64,000 bases of DNA from assembly GCA_002104905.1 (NCBI GenBank), contig MCFE01000169.1:62001-126000 (forward strand). Direction: 5' to 3'. The position numbers were made by a program, and so were the translations under genes. Within the stretch, counting starts at the first letter, position 1. Every line of letters begins with the position of its first letter. Of the stretch, positions 1-14,800 are shown one piece after another. A model generated the notes under the pieces. That model was not told the origin of the DNA, did not search any database, and saw only the letters and a list, made by a program, of their open reading frames with translations. Source of the DNA: Basidiobolus meristosporus CBS 931.73 (Eukaryota > Basidiobolomycota > Basidiobolomycetes > Basidiobolales > Basidiobolaceae).

Positions 1-1700
1 AACACATACAATTTTTGATCCAGCCAATCAAATTAGATCTCATTTTCACAGGTGCTGCAACTATATCCACTCAGACTAAACACAAATATCAGCTTTGCAG
101 CAGATGTATGTCACATGCAATCACTTGCAGAGCTTGATCCTGCCGGGATTTCATATACATAATCCATCCAGCTATTTTTTCAGTAGAGAAACTCTCCTTC
201 TAAGATTTTAAGTACAAGATTCACAAAGTAAAGGTAGCTTTATTCATTGTATAAGTATACACCTCTGCAACAATGTAGAAGTTATTGTACGTTGGACTTT
301 AAGACTGCCTCAAGTGTTATGTTACCCTGATTTCACAAGCACAACTTTCACTGTTGAGTGTCTTAGCCTTGGTCAGCACTACTACTATTTAGTGACTGCT
401 TAGTACACAAGCGTGTCTCTAAGTTCTACAGACCAAACTACAGCTCTTCTACAGATTTTGGCCTTGTTTGGTTTGATAGAAAAGTCCCCTTTGGGTGACC
501 TAATTATGTTAAAGAAACTCCTTTAGACACCTCTTTGGGTGTAAAGTCCTCATTAGAAGCCTTCTACAGCAGGCCTATGTGAGATCTCTTTAAGAAATCC
601 TCAAGGTTAATGCAGAGTTGGGAATTTTCAAATAAGGAAGCTTGTTTCCAGTAAAGATATTTATTTGCAAATAAGGAATTTGTAGATTGTAGGAAATAAG
701 CCAATTTGTCAAGAAACATCTAATAATAGCTAGCAGAGCAATTTACAGCACTTCTCAGCTGAAATTCATAAAGTACACTGAAAGTGAAAGTATTATCTTC
801 CATCAAAGTATTAAAACTCCTTAATTACATGAAATCCAGTATACAGATATAGGAAGTTGTAAATTTTCAGATTAGTGTCAAAGGACTTATTTACATTCTA
901 GCATTTTACTAGCTACTTGCTACTGCTATGCCACTTGTTGGGAACTGTCTGCCACACCAGAGTCAGGCTCTTTATAACTTAACATTTCCTTATATAATGT
1001 TCCTGGTTTACTGTCTTGGATAGTGTCTATACTTCATAAGATATTTTCAAAGTAATTAATGCCAGCCCAGGACCAGTTTGCATGCCTGAATCCAGGATAG
1101 TATGAATGAAGCTGCTCTAGTACCAGATGTTTTTCTTTGGGGGGCTCATTGTCCAAACCCTTTTCCAATCCTTACACAATATCATATCTAATATCAGGAG
1201 TCTTCTCAATACTAGTCTTCTCTTTATCATTGCATTTAAAGGCATCTTGTGTATTCAATATCTTGTGATATCTGGGCTTGGGTATGTATACTATTCTCTC
1301 TACTGCCAAAGCAAGCTTCTGAATTACTGAACTTTGATTTATGCAGGTTATGGTGCTTGGCTCTGATGAATCTGGCTTTCAAATTCTTTTTAGTAGAATA
1401 TATAGGCTAATGAGGCAAAATAATAGAGTATAGTGGGATTAGTAATTTGATGGGAGGTGCAACAAGCCTATATAAATTGTTTACTATGGGTTAAAGTCAA
1501 CCCATCTAGGCTTTATAAGAAACCAATGACTTGTACATGAGAATATCCAAGCCTGCAACAACTCAGCTAAAAACAATATATCAGCACCATTGTGCTGATC
1601 ATGAAATAAATTACCCTCATGAACACAGCTGCTTTAACAAAATAGCAAAGACAAATAGAGAAAAGACTTATCAAAAGTTCCTGCCCCTGGAATAGTGATC
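1..1700. other. AT-rich flank with no supported gene
   Basis: This stretch lies left of the satellite. It is AT-rich and nearly free of CpG. Short open frames such as the one at 1,127-1,330 have no supporting signals. The only recognisable item is the dispersed coding repeat at about 1,041-1,180. Confidence 0.6.
1041..1180 (-). repeat. Dispersed coding repeat, copy 1 (transposon-derived remnant)
   Basis: Read on the minus strand, this segment translates to a broken peptide containing PPKEKH, then YYPGFRHAN and SWAGI. A second copy at 40,190-40,340 reads APKEKH, YPGFKHAN and SWAGI on the same strand. The amino-acid pattern is better kept than the DNA, so the repeat was once coding. Both copies sit in transposon-rich flanks, which suggests a mobile-element gene, but I do not recognise the family. 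This copy has a stop codon and is dead. Confidence 0.5.
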
Positions 1701-4700
1701 CAATACAAAAATAGAGATTTAGGATGGGCCTAGAGTGAAGTGGCTGACTTCAAGGACCTGGGCATAGTGATGCCAGCTCAGATCTACCTTGGTCCTGGTG
1801 ATAAATTTTGGGATCTAAAACCTTTATCAAGGTGCCAAGAATTTTGATCATGCATATTGCTCCATGTAACAACAGTGGAAGTCCAGGGCCTAGGCAAGGT
1901 AATGTAAATGAGATATAGAGCCTTGGTCTAGATGCTGAAGGTTGTAATATTGAATATTGCTCAATCTCATGAGAATTGAGATCTAAAACTTGGGTCCAGG
2001 TGCTGAAAGTTGTAACTATGCATATTGCTCAATGTAACAAAACTGGGAGTCCAGTGCCATGGCATTATGATGCAAGTTGAGACCTCAGACCTGAGTCCAT
2101 GTGCTGAAAGTTGTGATCATTGACATTGCTCAATATTATGAAAGTTAGTATTTAGGACTTGCACCAGGTAATATAAAATGATATCAAGGACCTTAACTAA
2201 GGTGCTCAAAGTTGTAATCTTGGATATTACTCAATGCAAGGTTAGTTGATCTCCAGGACCTTTGCATAGTGATGAAGGGTGGCATCTAACAACTTGGTCC
2301 AGCTGCAGAATGTTAAAATACTGGATATTGCTCAATTTCTTGAGCATACATATTCAGGACCAGGGCATGTAATGTAGGTTTAAATCTAAGAAATAGTCCA
2401 GTTGCTGAAAGTTACAATCTTACATACTGCTCAATGTAATGAGGATTGATAGCCAGGACCTTAGCTGAGGCAATAAGAGCCAAGATCTAAGACTTAAATA
2501 CAGGTGATAAAAGTTGTGATGTTGTACCTGGGCTCAAGGTGTTGAAAGTTGTGTTGTTGGATGTTACTTTTCTTAATGAGACTTGATATCCAGGACTTGT
2601 GAATAGCAATACAAGCTAAGATTTAGCACTTGGGTCCAAGTGTTAAAAGTTGAGGTCTAGGACCTGGGTGCTGCAAGCTGTAGTTGATGATACTGCCCAA
2701 TGTTTTGAGGGCTAGTATCCAGAACCTTGGTCAAGGTGCCAAAAGTTGACATCTAGGGCCTGGACTCAGGTGATGAAAGTAAAGATGTAGGACCTGGGCT
2801 CAAGGTGCTGAAAGTTTAACTGACTTTTGCTTAATTTAATGAGAGTAAATATTGAGGAACTGGGCATAATAATGCCAGCTAAGATCTAGGACCTGAATCC
2901 AAGTGATGAAAGCTGGGATCAACAACCTTGGTAAGGGTACAAAAAAGATTATCTTGTATATTGCTCCATCCCATGATAGTTGATATCAAGGACCTGCACA
3001 TAGTTATCAATGACAATTAGCCTGGGTCCAGGTGATAAGTGTCAAGATATACAACCTTTGTCAAGGTGGGGAAATTTTTAATTTTGGATACTGCTCATTG
3101 TAGCTAATAGAGAATTCTATAACCTAGTCAAAGTGATGCAATTTAAGATGTAGAACCCTAGTTAAGAGCCTGACAATTGTAATTTTGAAAATTCCTCAGT
3201 ATCATTAAATTTAAGATCCTAGACCTGCAAAAGGTGATATATGATGAGATCCAGGACTAGGTTCCAGTTGTTTCAAGGTGTTGAAAGTTGTGTTGTTGGA
3301 TGTTACTTATTATAGTGAGATTTGATATGCAGGACCTGTGAATAGCAATACAAGCTAAGATTTAGAACTTGGGTCCAAGTGTTAAAAGTTGAGGTCTAGG
3401 ACCTGGGTGCTGTAAGCTGTAATTGATGACACTGCTCAATGTTTTGAGGGCTAGTATGCAGAACCTGGGTCAAGGTGCCAAAAGTTGACATATAGGGCCT
3501 GGATTCAGGTGATGAAAGTTGAGATGTAGGACCAGGGCTCAAGGTGCTAAAACCCAAATTGTTGGATATTGCTCAATTTAATGAGATTTGGTATCCAGGA
3601 AATGGACATAGTAATGCAAGCTAAAATCTAGGACCTGGGTCCAAGTGAGGAAGGTTGAGACTTACAACTATGGCCAAGGCACTAGAAAAAGTTATCTTAT
3701 ATACTGCACCACTCAATGATAGTTAATATCACAGCTGAGGACATAATAATAATGCAACAGATCTACCTGGGTACCAATGATTAATGTTAGATCTATAACT
3801 CTGTCAAGATGGTGAAAGTTTTAATCTTTGATACTGCTCATTATAACAAGTATATACCAGACATAGCCAATTTGTTGCAATCTAAGATATAAAATCTTGG
3901 TCAAGATGCTGAAAATTATAATAATGGATATTCATAGACCTAGGCAATGTGATATATTGTTAGATCTACAATTGGAGTCAAAGTGTGTAATGTTAAGATT
4001 ATGCATATTGCTCAATGCAATAGGTGCTAATATCCAAGACCAATGTCAAGGTGGTGAAAGTAGATATCTAGGATCTGAGCAGGCATGATGATAGGTAAGA
4101 TCTTGAGCTGGGGTCCGGGTGACAAAATTTGATATGTACAACCCTTGTTCAAGTAGCTGAAAGTTGAAATTGTGGATATTACTCAATAAAATGAGGGTTG
4201 ATATCAAGGACAGGGTTAAGGTGCTTAAACTTCATATCCAAGACCTGGGCTTAGATGATCACAGCTAGGATCTTGAACCTGTGTATATGTACGCTGAGAT
4301 ACAAGACCAGGTCTGAAGGTGCTAAAAGCTAAGCTGTTGAATATTGCTCAATGTATTGACATTTTGTACCTAGAACCTGAGCTTGGTAATGCATGCTAAG
4401 ATCCCAGACCAGGTTTCAAGGTGATAAAAGCTAAGCTGTTGAATATTGCTCAATGTAATGACATTTTGTACCTAGAACCTGAGCTTGGTAATGCAAGCTA
4501 AGATCCCAGACCTGGGTCCAAGTGATGAAAGCTGAGATGCAGGACCAGGGTCTGGGTGCTGAAAGTTTGGGATATTACTTGATACAATGAGGGTTACTAT
4601 CCAGGACCATGTTAAAGGGTTGAAGGTAGATATCTGGTACCTGGGTATAGATGATGATAGCTAATATCCTAAGCCTGGGCCCAGGTCATGAAACTTGACA

Positions 4701-7600
4701 TGTGAGACCTGGGTTCAAGATGTTGAAAGTTGTAATGTTAAGTATTGCCCAAATCAATCAGGGTTGATATCCAGGATTTAGACATGGCAGTGCAGGCTAA
4801 GATTTAGAACCTTGGTCCAAATTATGAAAGTGGAGATATAGGATGTGGGTCCAGGTGCAGAAAGCAAAGCTTTGGATATTTCTCCACAAAATGTGGGTTG
4901 TCTTCCAGGACCTTTGTCCAAGTGATGAGGGCATTGATGTAGAACCTGGTTTAAGGTGATGAAAGTAGGAATGTAGGACCTGGGCTCAAGGTACCTAAAG
5001 TTATAATGTTGGATATAGTGCAATTTAATTATATTTCATTTCTAAAACCTGAGCATGGTAATGCAAGCTAATAACATGGACCTGGGTCTAAGCAATAAAA
5101 GGTCATATATAAAACCTATGTTCAATTTGTGAAATTTGAAATTTTGAATATTGCTTATTAAATAAGGGTTGATATCTGGACCAGGATCAAGGTGCTGAAG
5201 GTGGATATCTAGGACCTGGTTATAGGTGATAATAGCCAAGATTGTGAACCTATGTTGGGGTGATAAATGTAAAGATGTAGGACCTGAGTTCAAGGTGCCA
5301 GAAGGTGAAATATTCAATATTGCTCAGTTTAATCAGAGTTGATATCCAGAACCCAGATATGCTAATGCAACCTAAGATCCAGGACCTGGGTTGAAGTGAT
5401 GAAAGTTTAGATCTAGGACCTGGGTCCAGGTGCTGAAAGTTAAAACCTTAGATATAGTTCCACAAAATGAGGATAGTCATCCAGGACCTTAGTGCAGAAG
5501 ATGAGGGCAAGGGTCTAGGAACCTGACTCATGTGATGAAGGCAAAGATTTGGAACCTGGGCATGATATTGCATGCTAATGCTTATGAGCTGTGTCCAAGT
5601 GCTGAAAGCATTAAATTAGGACTGGGGTCCAGGTGCTGAAAGTTGAAACTTTTAGTATTGCTCAATGAAATAAGGGTTGAAATCTGGGACCAGGGGCTAG
5701 GTGCTATAGGTGGATATCTAGGACCTGGTTATTGGTGATAATAGCAGAGATCTTGAACCTGTGTCCAGATGATGAAATAAACAATGTAGGACCTGGGCTC
5801 AAGGTGCTAAATATTCTAATATCATATATTGCTCAATTTAAGCAGAGTTGGTATCCTGAACCTGGGTCCAAGTGATGAAAGTTGAAGTTTTGGATACTGC
5901 TTGAGGAAATGAGTGGTGTTACACAGGACTTGGGTTCAGGTGATGAGGGCAGATATCTAGAAGCTGGGTCCAGGTATTAAAAGCTGAAACATTTGACATT
6001 ACTTAATGAATGAGTGTAGCTATCCAGGAGCTTGGCCTAGGTGGTAAGGGCAAGGATCTGAGGCCTAGGCCCAGTTGATGAGGTCAAAGGTATAGGTCTT
6101 GTGTCCAGGTGATGAGGGTGAAGATCTAGAACCTGGTTCAAGGTGATTAAAGCTGGGATGTAAAACCTGGGCTCAAGACAGCAAAAATTGTAATGTTGGA
6201 TGTTGTTTAATTTGATGAAATATGATACCCAGAACCTGGGCATACAAATGCAAGCTAAGATCTAGGCCCTGTGTCCAAATAGTGGATGTTAAGATATAGA
6301 ACCTGGGTCTAGGTGCTCAAAGATGAAATCTTGAATTTTGCTCAATGATACCAGGGATGATATCCAGGACCTGGGTACAAGTGTTTAAACATAGAATATA
6401 GAACCTGGGTCCAGGTAATGAAAGCATTAAATTGGATAGTGCCCAATGAAATAAGAGTTGATATCTGGGACCAGGGTCTAGGTGTTGAAGGTGGATATCT
6501 AGGACCTAGCAATAGGTGATAATAGTTAAAATCATCAACCTGGGTCCAGGTGATCAAAAATAAGATGTAGGATCTGGGTTGAAGGTGTGAAATGTTGTAA
6601 TGCTGGATATTTCTAGATTTAATCAGAGTTAACATTCAGGAACCAGGAATAATAATTCAAGCCAAGATCCAGGATCTGAGTTTAATTGATGGAAGTTTAG
6701 ATCCAGGACCTGGGTCCAGATACTGAAAGTTGAGATCTAGGACCTGGGTACAAGTGCTGAAGTTTGAGGTCTAGGACCTGGGTCCAGGGGCTGAGAGTTG
6801 AACTTTTTGACATTGCTGAATGAAGTGAGGATTGTTATCTAGGACCTTGGACTAGGTGATGAGGACAAAGAGCTAGGGCCTGGTTCAGGGTGATGGTAGT
6901 CAAGATGTAGGACATGGTCTCCAAGTGCCTGAAGTTTTGATATTAGATATTGCTCAATTTACTGAGTCCTGATATCCAGGACCCATGTCCAAGGGCTTAA
7001 ATTTGATATTAGGAGCCTGGGTGCATGTGCTGAAAATTGAACTTTTGGAAATTGCCCAATCAAATGAGGGTTGTTATCCAGGACATTGGACCAGGTGATG
7101 AGGGCAAAGAGCTAAGGCCTAGCTCAAGGGGATAGGGGGTTAAGATGCAAGGCTTGGGCTGTAGGTCCCTGAAGTTTTGATGTTAGATATTGCTCAATTT
7201 AATGAGTCCTTATATCCAAGACCTGTGTCCAAATGCTCAAATGTGAGATCTGGGGCCTAAGTCCAGGTGCTGAATGTTGACAAATTTGACTCTGCTCAAG
7301 AAATTGAGGAGTATCATCCATAACCTAGGTGTAGATGATAAGGAAAGAGATTTCAAACCTGGGCTCAAGATGCTGGATGTTTACATGTCAGATACTGCCC
7401 TATTAAATGAGATTTGTTATCCAGGACCTAGGTACAGGTGCTGAAGGTTGACATCCAGGACCTAGACCAAGGTTCTGAAGGTTGAGATATAGGACCTGGG
7501 TCCAGGTGCTAAAGGTTGAATTTTAGATATAGCTACATAAAACGAGGGTTGTCATCCAGGACCTGAGACCAGGTGATGAGTGCACTAACTAATGCCTGGT
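1700..7600 (-). repeat. Array A, left edge: divergent 102-bp trimer units
   Basis: The period here is about 102 bp, three 34-bp monomers. One of the three has diverged into a segment containing GATATTGCTCAAT and GAGGGTTGATATCCAGG. Units differ from one another by many substitutions and small indels, so this is an old part of the array. The same unit type returns at 18.1-25.9 kb. Confidence 0.8.
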
Positions 7601-10600
7601 GCAAGGGGTTAATATTAAGCTTCACCGGGGTCCTGGTGCTGAAGGATGGGACCTAAGACCTGGGTGCAGGTGCTGAAAGATGAATTTCAGGACTTGAATT
7701 GGTCTGAAGGATAACATCTAGGACCTGGGTCCAGGTGCTGATGGTTGAAGTCTACAACCTGGGTCTAGGTGCTGAAGGATGAGATCTAAGACCTGGGTCC
7801 AGGTGCTGAAAGTTGAGATCTAGGACCTTTGTCCAAGTGCTTAAATTTGAGATTTAGGGCCTGGGTCCAGGTGCTGATGGTGGACATTTTGAACATTACT
7901 CAAGAAAATGAGGAGTTTCATCCACAACCTAGGTCTGGGATATAAGGGAAGAGGCTTAGAACCTGGGCCCCAGATGCCAGAGGTTGTCATGTCACATATT
8001 GATCTACTAAATGAGTTTTGTCATCTATGATCTAGGTCCCAGTGATCAAAGTTGAGTTCCAAGACCTGAGTCCAGGTGCTGAAGCTTGAGATCCATGATG
8101 TGGTTCCAGGTGCTGAGGCTTGAGATCTAGGACCTTGGACCAGGTACTGAAAGCTGAGATCTAAGACCTGGGTGTAGGTGCTGAAGAACAAGAGCCATGA
8201 CCTGGATCCAGGTGCTGAAGGATGAGATCTAGGTCCCAGGTGCTGGTGCTGAAAAGTTAATCTACAACCTGGGACCAGGTATTGAAGGATGAGACCTAAG
8301 ACCTGGGTCAAGGTGCTGAAGGATAAGATCCATGATGTGAGTTCAGGTGCTGAAGCATTAGATCTTAGACCTAGGTTCAGGTGCTGAAGGACAAGAGCCA
8401 TGACCTGAGACCATGTGCTGAAGGATGAAACCTAGGAGCTTGGTACCGGTGCTGAAAGTTGAGAACTAGGACCCAGGTCCAGGTGCCAAAGGTTAAGATC
8501 TAGGTCCTGGGTCCTGGTGTTGAAGGAAGTAATTTGAGACCTGGGTCCAGCTGCTGAAGGATAAAATCCATGATTTGGGTCCAGGTACTGAAGGTTGAGA
8601 TCTAGAACCTGGATCCTGGTGCTGAAGGTTGAGATCTACAACCTGCATCTTGGTAACCCAGACCTTTGTCCAAGTTCTTAAATTTGAGATTTAGGGCCTG
8701 GGTCCAGATACTGATGGTGGACATTTTGGACATTGCTCAAAAAAATGAGGAGTTTCATCCACAACCTAGGTCTGGGAGATAAGGGAAGAGACATGGGCTC
8801 CAGATGCCAGAGGTTGTCATGTCACATATTGCTCTACTAAATGAGACTTGTCATCCATGATCTAGGTCCAAGTGAACAAAGTTGAGATCCAAGACCTGAG
8901 TCCAGGTGCTGGAAGTTGAGATCTAGAACCTAGGTCCAGGTGCTGAAAGTTGAGATCTAGGACCTTGGTCCAGGTGCTGAAAGCTGAGATCTAGGACCTG
9001 GGTCCAGGTGCTGACGGATGAGATATAGGACTTGTGTCCAGGTGCTGAAGGTTGAGATCAACAACCTGTGTCCAGGTGCTGAAGGTTTAGATCAACAACC
9101 TGTGTCCAGATGCTCAAGGTTGAGATCAACAACCTGGGTCCAGGTGCTGAAAGTTGAGATCTAGGACCTGGTCCCAGGTGCTGAAAGTTGAGATCTAGGA
9201 CCTGGTCCCAGGTGCTACAAGTTGAGATCTAGGACATGGGCCCAGGTGCTAAAAGTTGAGATCTAGGACCTGGGCCAAGGTGCTGAAAGTTAAGATCTAG
9301 GACCTGGGTCCAGGTGCAGCAGGATGAGATCTAGGACCTGTGTTGAGGTGCTGAAAGCTGAGATCTAGGACCTGGGTACAGGTGTTGCAGGATGAGATAT
9401 AGGACTTGTGTCCAGGTGCTGAAGGTTGAGATCAACAATCTGTGTCCAGGTGCTGAAGGTTGAGATCAATAACCTGTGTCCAGATGCTGAAGGTTGAGAT
9501 CAACAACCTGGGTCCAGGTGCTGCAGGATGAGATCTAGGACCTGTGTCCAGGTGCTGAAAGCTGAGATCTAGGACCTGGGTCCAGGTGTTGCAGGATGAG
9601 ATACAGGACTTGTGTCCAGGTGCTGAAGGTTGAGATCAACAACCTGTGTCCAGGTGCTGAATGTTGAGATCAACAACCTGTGTCCAGATGCTGAAGGTTG
9701 AGATCAACAAGCTGGGTCCAGGTGCTGAAAGTTGAGTTCAACAACCTGGGTCCAGGTGCTGAGAGTTGAGATCTAGGACCTGGTCCCAGGTGCTAAAAGT
9801 TGAGATCTAGGACCTGGTCCCAGGTGCTAAAAGTTGAGATCTAGGACCTGGTCCCAGGTGCTAAAAGTTAAGATCTAGGACCTGGTCCCAGGTGCTAAAA
9901 GTTGAGATCTAGGACCTGGGCCCAGGTGCTAAAAGTTGAGATCTAGGACCTGGGCCCAGGTGCTGCAGGATGAGATCTAGGACCTGTGTCCAGGTGCTGA
10001 AAGCTGAGATCTAGGACCTGTGTCCAGGTGCTGAAAGCTGAGATCTAGGACCTGTGTCCAGGTGCTGAAAGCTGAGATCTAGGACCTGGGTCCAGGTGCT
10101 GACGGATGAGATCTAGGACCTGGGTCCAGGTGCTGACGGATGAGATATAGGACTTGTGTACAGGTGCTGAAGGCTGAGATCAACAACCTGCATCCAGGTG
10201 CTGAAAGTTGAGATCTAAGACCTGGTCCCAGGTGCTGAAAGTTGAGATCTAGGACCTGGGTCCAGGCACTGCAGGATGAGATCTAGGACCTGTGCTCAGG
10301 TGCTGAAAGCTGAGATCTAGGACCTGGGTACAGGTGTTGCAGGATGAGATCCATCAGGTGGGTCCAGGTTGTGAAGCTTAAGATCTAGGACCTAGGTTCA
10401 GGTGCTGAAAATTGAGGTCTAGGACCTGGATCCAGGTGTTGCCGGATGGGATACATCAGGTGGGTCCAGGTGCTGAAAGCTGAGATCTAGGACCTGGGTC
10501 CAGGTGCTGAAGGATGAGATCAACAACCTGTGTCCAGATGCTGAAGGTTGAGATCAACAACCTGGGTTCAGGTGCTGAAGGATGAGATAAAGGACTTGGG

Positions 10601-13600
10601 TCCAGGTGCTGAAGGATGATATCTAGGATCTGTGTCCAGGTACTGAAGGTTGAGATCAACAACCTGGGTCCAGGTGCTGAAGCTTGAGATCTAGGACATG
10701 GGTCCAGGTGCTGAAAGTTAAGATCTACAACCTGGGTCCAGGTGCTGCAGGATGAGATCTAGGACCTGTGTCCAGGTGCTGAAAGCTGAGATCTAGGACC
10801 TGGGTCCAGGTGTTGCAGGATGAGATCCATCAGGTGGGTCCAGGTGCTGAGAGTTGAGATCTAGGACATGGGTCCAGGTGCTGAAAGTTAAGATCTACAA
10901 CCTGGGTCCAGGTGCTGCAGGATGAGATCTAGGACCTGTGTCCAGGTGCTGAAAGCTGAGATCTAGGACCTGGGCCCAGGTGTTGCAGGATGAGATCCAT
11001 CAGGTGGGTCCAGGTGCTGAAGCTTGAGATCTAGGACCTAGGTTCAGGTGCTGAAAATTGAGGTCTAGGACCTGGGTCCAGGTGCTGACGGATGAGATAT
11101 AGGACTTGTGTACAGGTGCTGACAGATGAGATATAGAACATGTTTACAGGTGCTGAAGGTTGAGATCAACAACCTGTGTCCAGGTGCTGAAGGTTGAGAT
11201 CAACAACCTGTGTCCAGATGCTGAAGGTTGAGATCAACAACCTGTGTCCAGATGCTGAAGGTTGAGATCAACAACCTGTGTCCAGAAGCTGAAAGTTGAG
11301 TTCAACAACCTGGGTCCAGGTGCTGAGAGTTGAGATCTAGGACCTGGTCCCAGGTGCTAAAAGTTGAGATCTAGGACCTGGGCCCAGGTGCTAAAGGTTG
11401 AGATCTAGGACCTGGGCCCAGGTGCTGAAAGTTAAGATCTAGGACCTGGGTCCAGGTGCTGCAGGATGAGATCTAGGACCTGTGTCCAGGTGCTGAAAGC
11501 TGAGATCTAGGACCTGTGTCCGGGTGCTGAAAGTTAAGATCTAGGACCTGGGTCCAGGTGCTGCTGGATGAGATCTAGGACCTGTGTCCAGGTGCTGAAA
11601 GCTGAGATCTAGGACCTGGGTCCAGGTGCTGATGGATGAGATATAGGACTTGTGTACAGGTGCTGAAGGCTGAGATCAACAACCTGTGTCCAGGTGCTGA
11701 AAGTTGAAATCTAAGACCTGGTCCCAGGTGCTGAAAGTTGAGATCTAGGACCTGGGTCCAGGTGCTGAAAGCTGAGATCTAGGACCTGGGTCCAGGTGCT
11801 GACGGATGAGATATAGGACTTATGTACAGGTGCTGAAGGCTGAGATCAACAACCTATGTCTAGGTGCTGAAAGTTGAGATCTAAGACCTGGTCCCAGGTG
11901 CTGAAAGCTGAGATCTAGGACCTGGGTACAGGTGTTGCGGGATGAGATCCATCAGGTGGGTCCAGGTGGTGAAGCTTGAGATCTAGGACCTAGGTTCAGG
12001 TGCTGAAAATTGAGGTTTAGGACCTGGGTCCAGGTGTTGCAGGATGAGATCCATCAGGTGGGTCCAGGTACTGCAGGATGAGATCCAGGACCTGTGTTCA
12101 GGTGCTGAAAGCTGAGATCTAGGACCTGGGTCCAGGTGTTGCGGGATGAGATCCATCAGGTGGGTCCAGGTACTGCAGGATGAGATCCAGGACCTGTGTT
12201 CAGGTGCTGAAAGCTGAGATCTAGGACCTGGGTCCAGGTCGTTGCGGGATGAGATCCATCAGGTGGGTCCAGGTGCTGAAGGATGAGATATAGGACTTGT
12301 GTTCAGGTGCTGAAGGTTGAGATCAACAACCTGGGTCCAGGTGCTGAAAGTTGAGATCTAGCACATGGGTCCAGGTGCTGAAAGTTAAGATCTACAACCT
12401 GGGTCCAGGTGCTGCAGGATGAGATCTAGGACCTGTGTCCAGGTGCTGAAAGCTGAGATCTAGGACCTGGGTCCAGGTGTTGCAGGATGAGATCCATCAG
12501 GTGGGTCCAGGTGCTGAAGCTTGAGATCTAGGACCTAGGTTCAGGTGCTGAAAATTGAGGTCTAGGACCTGGGTCCAGGTGCTGACGGATGAGATATAGG
12601 ACATGTGTACAGGTGCTGAAGGTTGAGATCAACAACCTGGGTCCAGGTGCTGAAAGTTGAGATCTAGGACCTGGTCCCAGGTGCTGAAAGTTGAGATCTA
12701 GGACCTGGGTCCAGGTGCTGCAGGATGAGATCTAGGACCTGTGTTCAGGTGCTGAAAGCTGAGATCTAGGACCTGGGTCCAGGTGTTGCAGGATGAGATC
12801 CATCAGGTGGGTGCAGGTGCTGAAGCTTGAGATCTTGGACCTAGGTTCCGGTGCTGAAAATTGAGGTCTAGGACCTGGGGCCAGGTGCTGAAGGATGAGA
12901 TATAGGACTTGTGTACAGGTGCTGAAGGTTGAGATCAACAACCTGTGTCCAGGTGCTGAAGGATGAGATAAAGGACCTGTGTCCAGGTGCTGAAGGTTGA
13001 GATTAACAACCTGGGTCCAGGTGCTGAAGTTTGAGATCTAGGACCTGGGCCCAGGTGCTGAAGAACAAAAGCCATAATCTGGATCTAGGTGCCAAAGGAT
13101 GTGATTTAGGTCCTGGGTGCAGGTGCTGAAAGATGAAATAGAGGACCTGGGACCAGGTGTTGAAAGATGAGACCTGGAACCTAGGTCCAGCATCTGGGTC
13201 CAGGTGCTGAAATTTGAGTTATAGGACCTGGGTGTAAGTGCTGAAGGACAAGGTCCATGACCTGGATCCAGGTGCTGAAGGATGAGATCTAGGTCCTGGG
13301 CACAGGTGCTGAACAATAAGAATAATGACCTGGGACCAGGTGCTGAAGAATGAGATCCATGACATAGGTCCAGGTGCTGCAGCTTGAGATCTTGGACCTA
13401 GGTCCAGGTGTTGAAGGATAAGGGCAATGACCTGGAACCAGGTGCTAAAGGATAAGACATAGGACCTGGGTCCAGGTGCTGAAAGTGATGATCCATGGCC
13501 TGGTTCCAGGTGCTCAAAGTGGAGATCCATGACCTGGATCCAGGTGCTGAAGGATGAGATCTAGGTCCTGGGCACAGGTGCTGAACAATAAGAATAATGA

Positions 13601-14800
13601 CCGGTGACCAAGTGCTGCCGCTTGAGATCTTGGACCTAGGTCCAGGTGTTGAAGGATAAGAGCAATGACCTGGAACAGGTGCTGAAGGATAAGACCTGGG
13701 ACCTGGGTCCAGGTGCTGAAGGTTGAGATCTACAACCTAGGTCCAGGTGCTGAAGGATGAGACCTAGGACCTAGGTCCAGGTGCTGAAGGTTGAGATCTA
13801 CAACCTGGGTCTTGGTAACCAGGACCTTTGTTCAAGTGCTTATATATGAGATCTAGGGCTTGGGTCCAGGTGCTGAAGGATGAGAGCCATGGCTTGGGAC
13901 CAGGTGCTGAAGGATGAGACCTAGGATCTGGGTCCAAGTGCTGAAAGTTGAGATCAAGGACCTAGGTCCAGGTGCTGAAGGATAACAGATTTGACCTGGG
14001 TCCGGGTGCTGAAGGTTGAGATCTACAACCTAGGTCAAGGTGCTGAAAGAAAAGATCCATGATGTTAGCCCAGGTGCTGAAGCTTCAGATCTTAGACCTA
14101 GGTCCAGGTGCTGAAGGATAAGAGCCATGGCTTGGGACCTGGTGCTGAATGATAAGACCTAGCACCTTAGTCCAGGTGCTAAAAGTTGGGATCTAGGTCA
14201 TGGGTCCAGGTGTTGAAGGAAGTGATCTAAGACCTGGGTCAAGGTGCTCAAGGATAAGATCCATGATGTGGGTCCAGGTACTAAAAGCTGAGATATAGGA
14301 CCTGGATTCAGGTGCTGAAGGTTGAAATCTACAACGTGGGTCTTGGTAGCCCAGACCTTTGTCCAAGTACTTAAATACGAGATAGAGGACCTGTGTCCAG
14401 GTGCTGATGATGGATTTTTTGAACATTGCTTAAAAAATCAGGAGTTTCATACACAACCTAGGTGTAGGAGATAAGTGAAGATATTTAGAATCTGGGCACC
14501 AGATGCCAGAGGTTGTCTCCAGATGCCAGAGGTTGTCATGTCACATATTGCTCTACAAAATTAGTTTGTCATTCATGATCAAGATCACGGTGATCAAAGT
14601 TGAGATTCAAGACCTGAGTTCAGGTGCTGTTGCTTAAGATCCAGGATGTGGGTATAGGAGCTGAAGGATGAGATCCAGGTCCTGTGTCCAGGTGCTGAAA
14701 GGTGAGATCTAGGACTTGGGTCCTGGTGTTGAAGGAAGAGATCTAGGACCTGGGTCCTGGTGCTGAAGGATAAGAGCCAATACTTAGGACCTGGGTATAG
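7600..14800 (-). repeat. Array A, homogeneous core with higher-order repeats
   Basis: Nearly uniform 34-bp monomers run through this block. Between about 9 and 13 kb, several-monomer blocks recur, for example those carrying the variant GATCCATCAGGTGGGTCC near 10,342, 10,819, 10,990, 11,942, 12,046, 12,149, 12,489 and 12,793. Others carry GATCAACAACCTG. This higher-order structure is the signature of recent unequal crossing-over. Confidence 0.85.

Noticed and set aside
8021-14426. Minus-strand open frames of up to 126 codons in array A (and plus-strand ones at 28.8-35 kb) as repetitive proteins
   Set aside because: Each is one pass through a stop-free 34-bp monomer, lacks start context and signals, and ends at random monomer mutations.
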